Notes under the pieces: generated by a model
Database searches by the model: none
Told to the model about the DNA's origin: nothing
Seen by the model: only the letters and a program-made list of their open reading frames with translations
Made by a program: the position numbers and the translations under genes
NCBI GenBank assembly: GCA_963722575.1
Contig: CAVRNR010000004.1
Location: 1-64,000, forward strand
DNA from: Fen-178 sp963722575
Lineage (GTDB): Bacteria > Acidobacteriota > Terriglobia > Bryobacterales > Bryobacteraceae
Direction of reading: 5' to 3'
Length of the DNA: 64,000 bases
Shown here: positions 55,323-64,000 of the stretch, one piece after another
Numbering within the stretch: position 1 is the stretch's first letter
Layout: each line of letters opens with the position of its first letter

Positions 55323-55870
55323 CGCAGCGCCTTCTCGATGGCCTCGGCCACGTCCGGCGATTCCGGCGTCACCTTGGGCTCGAAGCGGGCCACCACCTTG
55401 CCGTTCTTGTCCACCAGAAACTTGGTGAAATTCCACTGGATCTCGCTACCCGTGGCCGCGGTCAGAAACTGGTACAGCGGCGCTTTGTCGTCGCCCTTCA
55501 CGGAGATCTTGGAGTACATGGGGAAAGTCACGTTGTACTTGCTGCTGCAGAAGGTCTTGATCTCTTCGTTGGTCCCCGGCTCCTGGCCACCGAAATTGTT
55601 GGCCGGGAACCCGAGGATCACGAATCCCCGGTCCTTGTACTTTTCGTAGAGCGCCTCGAGCCCGGCATACTGCGGCGTGAATCCGCACCGGCTGGCCACG
55701 TTGACAATCAGCACAACCTTGCCCTGGTACGCCGCCAGGGGGGCGGGTTTGCCATCAATCGAGTTCAGGGTGAACTCATGCACGCTGGATGCTCCGAACA
55801 GAGATGCCGTCATAACCATACCCGTGAGAAGGAGTCTCGCCATACATAGACGTGATGCGGCGTTCAACAC
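55319..55870 (-). CDS. Exported glutathione peroxidase-like thiol peroxidase
   Basis: A 183-residue glutathione peroxidase family protein: KVVLIVNVASRCGFTPQYAGLEALYEKYKDRG with peroxidatic Cys 62, GFPANNFGGQEPGTNEEIKTFC with the active-site Gln and the likely resolving Cys, and IQWNFTKFLVD with Trp and Asn. Non-seleno members with this second Cys usually use thioredoxin rather than glutathione. An N-terminal hydrophobic segment (ARLLLTGMVMTASLFGASS) indicates export. ATG 55843 (MARLL) is an alternative start. Confidence 0.9.
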   Translation of the reverse strand: MLNAASRLCMARLLLTGMVMTASLFGASSVHEFTLNSIDGKPAPLAAYQGKVVLIVNVASRCGFTPQYAGLEALYEKYKDRGFVILGFPANNFGGQEPGTNEEIKTFCSSKYNVTFPMYSKISVKGDDKAPLYQFLTAATGSEIQWNFTKFLVDKNGKVVARFEPKVTPESPDVAEAIEKALR

Positions 55871-55884
55871 GAAGGATTCATGAA

Positions 55885-57245
55885 TCAGGTGGGCGGGGGG
55901 CCAATGCCGAGCGTCTTCATCTTGCGGTACAGGTTGCTGCGCTCCAGGCCGAGCAGCTCCGCGGTGCGCGTCACGTTGCCGTTGGTCTCTTCCAGCTTCT
56001 TGAGGATGTACTCGCGCTCGGCGGCTTCCCTCACTTCCTGCAGGCTTCCGAAGCGGCCGGTGGCGCGGTCCGCCTGCCGGCGCGCGGCGGCCAACGGGAT
56101 GTGGCGCGCGTCCACCCGCACTTGCGGGTTGAGAATCACGATGCGCTCGATCAGGTTCTTCAGCTCGCGCACGTTGCCGGGCCAGTGATGTTCCCCCAGC
56201 ACGCCGTAGGCTTCCACGGTCAGCTCTTTGGGCTTGCGGCCGTAAGCAGTGGTGAATTCGCGCAGGAAATGATCGGCCAGCAGCGGGATGTCCTCGCGCC
56301 GGTCGCGCAGCGGCGGCACGAAGAACGGGATGACGTTCAGGCGGTAGAACAGGTCCTCGCGGAAATTGCCGTGGTCGATCTCCTCATCCAGCTGCTTGTT
56401 GGTGGCCGCCACCACGCGCACGTCCACCTGCATGGACTCGGCCGCGCCCACCGGCTCGAAGCGCTGCTCTTCCAGCACGCGCAGCACCTTGGACTGGGTG
56501 CGCAGGCTCATGTCGCCCACTTCGTCCAGGAACAGCGTGCCGCCGTCGGCCTTCTGGAACTTCCCGATCTTGGTTTCGTGGGCGCTGGTGAAGCTGCCCT
56601 TGATGTGCCCGAACAGCTCGCTCTCGATCAGCTCTTCGGGGATGGCGGCGCAGTTCACCTCCACGAACGGCTGCGCGGCGCGCGGGCTGAGTGCGTGGAT
56701 GGCGTGGGCCACCAGCTCCTTGCCCGTGCCGCTTTCGCCGTAGATCAGCACGCGGCCATTGGTGCCGGCCATCAGCGCGAGCTGCTGCCGCAGCGCCTTC
56801 ATGGGGACGCTTTCCCCGATGATGCGGTAACGCGCGCCGCTGTCCGCTTTGAGTTGGCTGTTCTCGATCGACAGGGCGCGGTGCGCCAGCGCGTTCTTCA
56901 CCACCACCGAAACCTTGCCGATGGAAAGCGGCTTTTCCAGAAAATCGAATGCGCCCAGCTTGGTGGCTCTGACCGCGGCTTCCACGCTGCCATGGCCGGA
57001 AATCACCACCACCACGGGCCGCTCGGAGACGGGAATCTCCTGGATGCGCGCCAGCACCTCCATGCCGTCCACGCCCGGCAGCCAGATATCCAGCAGGACC
57101 AGCTCGAAATCCGCGCCCGGAAGCGCCGCCAGGCACGCCTCGCCGCTCTCCACGGCCTCCGCGTGGTAGCCTTCATCCTCCAGCACGCCGCTCAGGGACT
57201 GGCGGATGCCCGGCTCGTCGTCCACCACCAGAATGCGCCGCTGCT

Positions 57246-57249
<4 letters not shown>
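55885..57249 (-). CDS. NtrC/NtrX-family response regulator with atypical GAFTGA loop
   Basis: A 454-residue sigma-54 activator. The receiver domain has Asp 54 in LVLLDIWLPG. The AAA+ domain carries Walker A GESGTGKEL, Walker B-like GGTLFLDEVGD and the R-finger region. The sigma-54 contact loop reads GSFTSA, not GAFTGA (IKGSFTSAHETK). A Fis-type helix-turn-helix ends the protein (VTRTAELLGLERSNLYRKMKTLG). It overlaps the kinase gene by 4 bases, so the pair forms one system, probably sensing nitrogen or redox status by analogy with NtrYX. Confidence 0.9.
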
Positions 57250-59357
<2,108 letters not shown>

Positions 59358-59754
59358 GCGACGACTCTATTTTCGATTATACGTGTAGCGCCGGCGGTCT
59401 TGCCGCCGGTGGGGCGAAAACCGGAAAACGCTCCGCCTGTCACGGGGTCTTCATGGAAATCATGACGACTGCCACCATCCTCAGGACCGCCTGTCCCGAA
59501 GGCCGTTCCCAAATCAACTCCACACCGCTGGATGCGGGCCGTCGAACCACGCATCGAATAATTCTTCTCCGTTTAGAGTGGAATTAAGCCGTGGACGGAT
59601 ACACGCCCGCGCAAGCGGGCGATGGGCAAGCTAAAGCATGCCCCACCGTGGTGGGGCATGCTTTAGCTTGCCCATTCTTTCACGGCTTCTGACGGAGTGG
59701 TTGCGAACGCCCCACGCCCCTGTGGTGTTAATCTGGTTCCAGGGAGAGGCACTC
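59358..59754. other. Intergenic region with palindromes between divergent genes
   Basis: About 400 bases between the kinase and ald. It contains a tagcgccggcggtcttgccg hairpin (about 59384-59404) related to 26361-26400, and the perfect 25-bp palindrome at 59623-59674. I saw no gene and no clear promoter, although both flanking genes must be transcribed outward from here. Confidence 0.6.
59623..59674. repeat. Perfect 25-bp inverted repeat
   Basis: Arms 59623-59647 and 59650-59674 are exact complements (tgggcaagctaaagcatgcc... / ...ggcatgctttagcttgccca) with a 2-base loop. A near-perfect 52-base palindrome of this kind could extrude as a cruciform or form a long RNA hairpin. It lies about 80 bases upstream of ald. 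Confidence 0.85.
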
Positions 59755-60867
59755 ATGATCATCGGCGTTCCCAGGGAAATCAAGGACCACGAGACGCGCG
59801 TCGGGCTGGTCCCCAGCGGCGTCATCGCGCTGCGCGAGGCGGGCCACGAGGTCCTGGTCGAGACGCGCGCCGGAGAAGGCAGCTCCATCACCGACCGCGA
59901 ATACACGGACACCGGCGCAGTCATTCTCAACAGCGCGGCGGAAGTGTGGCATAGGGCCGGGGTGGTGGTGAAGGTCAAAGAGCCGCAGCCCGCCGAGTAC
60001 GGCTATTTCCGTCCGGGTCTGATCCTGTTCACCTACCTGCACCTGGCGCCGCTGCCGGAACTCACCGACAAACTGCTGGCCGCCAAGGTGAACGGCGTGG
60101 CCTATGAGACTATCCTCGAGAAGGACGGCTCCCTGCCCCTGCTCACCCCCATGAGCGAGGTGGCGGGGCGCATGTCCGTGCAGGTCGGGGCCGAGTACCT
60201 GCAAAAGACCCACGGCGGACGCGGCATCCTGCTGGGCGGCGTGCCGGGCGTGGCGCCGGGCAACGTGTTGATCCTGGGCGGCGGCATTGTGGGAATCAAT
60301 GCCGCCAAGGTGGCCATCGGGATGGGCGCGCACGTCACCATCATCGACCGCAATCTCAACCGCCTGCGCGAGCTCGACGACATCTTCAACGGCCAGGTGG
60401 TGACGCTGGCATCCAACGCCTGGACCATCGGCGAGAACCTCAAGACGGCCGACCTGGTGGTGGGCGCGGTTCTGATCCCGGGGACTTCGGCGCCCAAGCT
60501 GGTGCGGCGCGAGATGGTCGCCGGCATGAAACGCGGCGCCGTGATGGTGGACGTGGCCATCGACCAGGGCGGCTGCTTCGAAACCTCCCACGCCACCACC
60601 CACACCGAGCCCACCTACGTGGTGGATGGCGTGGTTCACTATTGCGTTTCGAACATGCCCGCCGCGGTCCCGCACACCTCCACCTTCGCGCTCACCAACG
60701 CCACCTTCCCGTACCTGCTGGAGCTGGCGGACCACGGCCTGGAAGGCGCCTGCGCCCGTCACGCCGGCCTCCGCCAGGGCGTTAACACGTCGAACGGCTA
60801 CGTGACGCACCGCGGCGTGGCCGAATCGCAGGGACGCGAGTGGCGCGCGCTGGCGGCAGTGGAGTAA
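59755..60867 (+). CDS. ald: Alanine dehydrogenase
   Basis: A 370-residue NAD-dependent enzyme interconverting L-alanine and pyruvate plus ammonia. The N-terminus MIIGVPREIKDHETRVGLVPSGV is diagnostic. Substrate and catalytic residues sit in VVKVKEPQPAEY (Lys) and FTYLHLA (His). The nucleotide site is VLILGGGIVGINAAKVAIGMGAHVTIID. ATG 59755 follows an AGGGAGAGG site. Confidence 0.96.
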   Translation: MIIGVPREIKDHETRVGLVPSGVIALREAGHEVLVETRAGEGSSITDREYTDTGAVILNSAAEVWHRAGVVVKVKEPQPAEYGYFRPGLILFTYLHLAPLPELTDKLLAAKVNGVAYETILEKDGSLPLLTPMSEVAGRMSVQVGAEYLQKTHGGRGILLGGVPGVAPGNVLILGGGIVGINAAKVAIGMGAHVTIIDRNLNRLRELDDIFNGQVVTLASNAWTIGENLKTADLVVGAVLIPGTSAPKLVRREMVAGMKRGAVMVDVAIDQGGCFETSHATTHTEPTYVVDGVVHYCVSNMPAAVPHTSTFALTNATFPYLLELADHGLEGACARHAGLRQGVNTSNGYVTHRGVAESQGREWRALAAVE

Positions 60868-60887
60868 GCTGCGAATAGAGGGCTAAA

Positions 60888-61661
60888 ATGCGTGGAATCG
60901 TTCTTTCGACCGTGATCGCCGCGGTGTGCCTGCCCATGTGGGCGGCGGAAGACAACGTCAATGCGGATGAAATCATCCGCAAGTTTGCCGCCAAGGAGAC
61001 CGAGTTCGCCGAGGCGCGCAACAACTATACCTATCACCAGACCGTGACACTCGAAGAACTCGATGCCGGCGGCAACCCCACCGGCGGCAGGTGGTATCTG
61101 GAGGAAGATATCATTTTCACGCCTGAAGGCAAGCGCATGGAGAAAGTGACTTATGCGCCTGTCGTCTCGCTCAAAAACATCCTGCTGACGCCCGAGGACG
61201 AGCAGGATTTGCGGAATGTGCAGCCGTTCGTCTTGACCACCGCGGAGATTCCCGAATACGATCTCAACTACCTCGGCCGCGAGAAGGTGGACGAGATCGG
61301 CTGCTATACGTTCTCGGTGAAGCCCAAGAAGATGGTGAAGGGCAAGCGCTATTTTGAGGGCGAGATCTGGGTCGACGACCGCGACCTCCAGATCGTGAAG
61401 ACCTACGGCAAAGCTACCGGCATCATCAACACCAAGACCAACCAGTTCCCGAAATTCGAAACCTACCGCGAGCAGATCGACGGCAAGTACTGGTTCCCCA
61501 CCTATACCCACGCCGACGATACGCTGCATTTCCAGAACATGAACCAGCGCATCCGCATGACCGTGCGCTATCAGGACTACAAACGGTACGAAGGCCGGTC
61601 CACCATCAAGTATGGCGGCGTAGTGGATGACAAAACCCAGACGGCGCCGGCGAAGAAATAG
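60888..61661 (+). CDS. Exported LolA-like protein of unknown function
   Basis: A 257-residue exported protein (signal to about residue 20, PMWAAE). The body (NYTYHQTVTLEELDAGGNPTGGRWYLEEDIIFTPEGKRMEK, YFEGEIWVDDRDLQIVKTYGKATGI, WFPTYTHADDTLHF) has the half-barrel pattern of LolA/LppX-like outer-membrane lipoprotein sorting proteins. It lacks a lipobox. It follows ald by 20 bases and may be co-transcribed. Confidence 0.75.
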   Translation: MRGIVLSTVIAAVCLPMWAAEDNVNADEIIRKFAAKETEFAEARNNYTYHQTVTLEELDAGGNPTGGRWYLEEDIIFTPEGKRMEKVTYAPVVSLKNILLTPEDEQDLRNVQPFVLTTAEIPEYDLNYLGREKVDEIGCYTFSVKPKKMVKGKRYFEGEIWVDDRDLQIVKTYGKATGIINTKTNQFPKFETYREQIDGKYWFPTYTHADDTLHFQNMNQRIRMTVRYQDYKRYEGRSTIKYGGVVDDKTQTAPAKK

Positions 61662-61696
61662 TCGTCGCCATCCCCTTTGGCCTGCGCTCCACGCGC

Positions 61697-63169
61697 CTAT
61701 TTGCCGGCCGGCTGAGCCACGTTTTGCGTGTTCTTCGGGTCCCCCAGCGCGGCCGAACGAAGAGCGTTGCCCGACGGTAACGTGGAGGCGTCCCAACCGC
61801 CGCCGAGGGCCTTGACCAGATCCACCGCCGCGCTCATGCGCTGCTGCAGGATGGTGATGGCGGTCTGCTGGTCGCCTAATGCGATGATCTGGGTCGTGAT
61901 CACGTTCAGGTAGGAATCCGTTCCCGCCCGATACCGGTCCATCTCGAGACTCAGCGCCTCCTGGGCGGCTACCACGGCTTCCTGCTCTTGCACGGCTTGC
62001 TCCGCCAGATAACGCAAATTGGAAAGATCGTCCTCCACTTCCTGAAAGGCGGAGAGAACCGTCTGCCGGTAAGCGGCCACGGTGGCATCGTATGCGGCTT
62101 CGGAGCTCTCCAGCGTGGCTCCGCGGCGGCCAAAATCAAACAGTGTCTGGGAGAGCGAGGGCCCCGCCGACCAACTGCGGCTCGCGTACGTCAACAGATT
62201 CGCCAGATTGGTTGCCAGAAAACCGGGGCTCGCGGAAAGAGTCAACGTGGGATAGTAAGCCGTTTCGGCAATACCGATGTTCGCGTTGGCGGCCGCCACC
62301 TGGCGCTCATTCGCCGCGATGTCGGGGCGCCGCTCCAGAAGCTGTGAGGGAACAGCCACCGGAATCGGCGGAGGCGGGCCGGCGATCTTGCTGGCGCCAA
62401 TCTCCAGCGAGGATGGCACTTGGCCGGTCAGCATGGCTATGGCGTGCTCGTCCTGCGCTCGCGAGATGCGCATCTGCGTACTCTGCGCTTTGGCGGCCGC
62501 AAGCTGGGTTTGCGCCAGGGTAATATCGGACCTCGATGCAACCCCGCCGCTGTGACGGTTGATCGTGAGCTGCAGGTTCTTGTCGTAGGCTTCGATCGTA
62601 TCGCTTAGCAGTTGTAGCTGCATGTCCTGCGCCGCCAGCAAAAAGTAGTCGGTCGCCAGCAGCGCCTGCTGGCTGAGCCGGATGTTTTCCAGATCCGCCG
62701 CGCTCACCTGCGCGTTGCTCACCGCATTCTCCACCGACAAACGAACCCGGCCCCACAGATCCGGCTCCCATGTCGCGGTGGCGGGCAGCGCAAAGCTATG
62801 GCTGCCTTTTCCTTCAACGTAGCTTTGCGAGATCGCCGGGTTCGATCCGACCGTGGGATAGTAGTCTGCGTGATTGGCCAAAACCAGCGTCCGCGCCTGC
62901 CGGAACTGCGCTTCCGCCTGCTTGACGTTCTGGTTATTGACGTTGACTAACTCTTCCAGCCGGTTCAGTTCCGGATCGCCAAATATCTCCCACCACTTAC
63001 CCTTCAGCAGGCCGTCGCTGGGAGTCGCCATCTTCCACTGGTCGTTGCCGGCCATTCCTTTGAGGGCCGACGGCGTCTGTGCCACGGGCCGCTGGTACCG
63101 CGGGCCGATGGTACAACCTGAACAGAAAAGCGAGACAAAAATTGCGATTTTCCAAAGTCGTGTCATCAA
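61697..63169 (-). CDS. RND efflux outer-membrane lipoprotein (NodT/OprM family)
   Basis: A 490-residue TolC-like channel subunit. The lipobox LFCSGC (Cys about 19) marks lipid anchoring. IGPRYQRPVAQTP, FGDPELNRLEELVNVNNQNVKQAEAQFRQAR and the duplicated beta-helical repeats are typical (second repeat near RRPDIAANERQVAAANANIGIAETAYYPTLTLSASPGF). It carries drugs or other solutes from the RND pump through the outer membrane. It overlaps the pump gene by 4 bases (ATGA). Confidence 0.93.
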   Translation of the reverse strand: MMTRLWKIAIFVSLFCSGCTIGPRYQRPVAQTPSALKGMAGNDQWKMATPSDGLLKGKWWEIFGDPELNRLEELVNVNNQNVKQAEAQFRQARTLVLANHADYYPTVGSNPAISQSYVEGKGSHSFALPATATWEPDLWGRVRLSVENAVSNAQVSAADLENIRLSQQALLATDYFLLAAQDMQLQLLSDTIEAYDKNLQLTINRHSGGVASRSDITLAQTQLAAAKAQSTQMRISRAQDEHAIAMLTGQVPSSLEIGASKIAGPPPPIPVAVPSQLLERRPDIAANERQVAAANANIGIAETAYYPTLTLSASPGFLATNLANLLTYASRSWSAGPSLSQTLFDFGRRGATLESSEAAYDATVAAYRQTVLSAFQEVEDDLSNLRYLAEQAVQEQEAVVAAQEALSLEMDRYRAGTDSYLNVITTQIIALGDQQTAITILQQRMSAAVDLVKALGGGWDASTLPSGNALRSAALGDPKNTQNVAQPAGK

Positions 63170-64000
63170 TCACCGCTCTCGGCAAGGCCGCCGGGAATCA
63201 GAAAACCGGGACGGTTCCGGTAACTCGGCTGGCGTCGCGCGAAACGCTTGCGCAGCCGGTCGAAATAAAGATAAATCACGGGCGTGGTGAACAAAGTAAG
63301 CATCTGGCTGACCAGGAGGCCGCCTACAATCGAAATTCCCAGAGGTTTCCGCAACTCCGCTCCAACGCCCCACCCGAGCGCCATCGGCATCCCGCCCAGC
63401 AGCGCGCACATGGTCGTCATCATGATCGGCCGGAACCTCAGCAGACAGGCCTGGTAGATGGCATCCCGCGAATTCATCCCCTCGTTCCGTTCGGCCGCCA
63501 GCGCGAAATCGATCATCATGATCGCGTTCTTCTTCACAATGCCGATCAGCAGGATAATTCCGATCATGCCCACGATGTCCAGATCGCTCTTGAACAGGAC
63601 CATGGCCACCAGCGCTCCCACCCCCGCCGAGGGCAGCGTCGAGATGATGGTCAGCGGGTGGATCAGGCTCTCGTACAGTATTCCCAGCACGATGTAAACG
63701 GCCAGCAGCGCCGTCGCGATCAGGATGGGCTGATTCTGAAGCGCTTCCTGATAGGCCCGCGCGGTGCCGGCGAACTTGCCCGTGATGTTGGCGGGCAGGC
63801 CCATCTCCACTTCCGCCCGGTTGATGGCGGCCACGGCGTCGCTCAGCGACACGTTTTCCGCCAGGTTGAACGAAAGCGTCGTCGCCGGGAACTGCCCCTG
63901 GTGCGGCAGCGAAATCGGCGTGAGCCCCTGCGTGAAGTGCGTGAACGTCGACAACGGAACGTTGGTTCCTTTGGGCGTCTGCACGTAGATCGTATTCAGA
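63166..64000 (-). CDS. RND efflux pump inner-membrane subunit, 3' part
   Basis: The C-terminal 278 residues of an AcrB/MexF-like pump, continuing beyond the window. NTIYVQTPKGTNVPLS is the end of the DN subdomain. Transmembrane helices TM8-12 follow: LIATALLAVYIVLGILYESLIHPLTIISTLPSAGVGALVAMVLF, VGMIGIILLIGIVKKNAIMMIDFAL, ACLLRFRPIMMTTMCALLGGMPMALGWG and a final helix. The motif GIVKKNAIMMIDFA is strongly conserved. It is probably preceded outside the window by an adaptor gene. Confidence 0.95.
   Translation of the reverse strand, partial: LNTIYVQTPKGTNVPLSTFTHFTQGLTPISLPHQGQFPATTLSFNLAENVSLSDAVAAINRAEVEMGLPANITGKFAGTARAYQEALQNQPILIATALLAVYIVLGILYESLIHPLTIISTLPSAGVGALVAMVLFKSDLDIVGMIGIILLIGIVKKNAIMMIDFALAAERNEGMNSRDAIYQACLLRFRPIMMTTMCALLGGMPMALGWGVGAELRKPLGISIVGGLLVSQMLTLFTTPVIYLYFDRLRKRFARRQPSYRNRPGFLIPGGLAESGD

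Overview
The window is high-GC, densely coded bacterial chromosome. It most resembles an Acidobacteriota genome of the Solibacter/Bryobacter type: it carries two proteins of the TIGR03435 family, an NHL-repeat protein with a Solibacter-type TIGR03437 C-terminal domain, an acidobacterial VWA-domain protein, a TonB-dependent receptor with an N-terminal carboxypeptidase-regulatory-like domain, N-terminal-heme PQQ dehydrogenase, and many short palindromic repeats between genes. The assignment is inference from gene families, not from a marker gene such as rRNA. I saw no rRNA, tRNA or CRISPR array.

Layout. 0.2-4.4 kb: an operon of a TonB-dependent receptor, a small molybdopterin-binding-like protein and an MbnH-type di-heme enzyme behind a perfect 17-bp dyad. 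4.4-6.7 kb: a cluster of partly decayed toxin-antitoxin modules (hicB with frameshifted hicA, intact vapBC, a DUF433 remnant, a parE-like gene without its antitoxin). 6.7-11.6 kb: a PEGA-domain Ser/Thr kinase, a B12-binding radical SAM protein, an SDR dehydrogenase and a DinB-like protein. 11.7-20.5 kb: carbohydrate and alcohol oxidation genes (GH3, a DUF5597-type GH-A hydrolase, a frameshifted clan-D-like hydrolase, a cytochrome-PQQ dehydrogenase). 20.6-26.3 kb: two MacB-type permeases, tyrS, a bifunctional nuclease and miaB. 26.5-31.8 kb: a DUF3592-like protein, the NHL protein and guaB, whose 3' end is duplicated around a small toxin-antitoxin island. 31.8-34.8 kb: a BlaI / M56-TonB / TIGR03435 signalling set with a palindromic operator. 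35.1-38.1 kb: a tight operon of two dTMP-kinase-like proteins, SixA and DUF2252. 38.2-41.5 kb: glycerol uptake and phosphorylation. 41.6-46.3 kb: a histidine acid phosphatase, a complete arsenic operon (arsR-arsM-acr3-arsC) and a brnTA-like pair. 46.3-55.9 kb: SDR, VWA protein, TonB receptor plus TIGR03435 protein, macro-domain protein, xylose-isomerase-like protein, glutathione peroxidase. 55.9-64 kb: an NtrY/NtrX-like two-component system, alanine dehydrogenase, a LolA-like exported protein and the end of an RND efflux operon that runs off the window.

The most noteworthy signals are: (1) the tandem kinase-SixA-DUF2252 operon, in which one kinase has Arg instead of the Walker A Lys; (2) the BlaI-M56/TonB-TIGR03435 unit; (3) duplication of the guaB 3' end around a chimeric toxin-antitoxin ORF; (4) a composite palindromic repeat family that supplies part of the reading frame of several genes, including the C-terminus of ArsC; and (5) an apparently leaderless arsR under a promoter overlapped by a dyad. 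Several genes show single-base or small indels (hicA, the clan-D hydrolase, the DUF433 remnant), which could be real decay or assembly errors.
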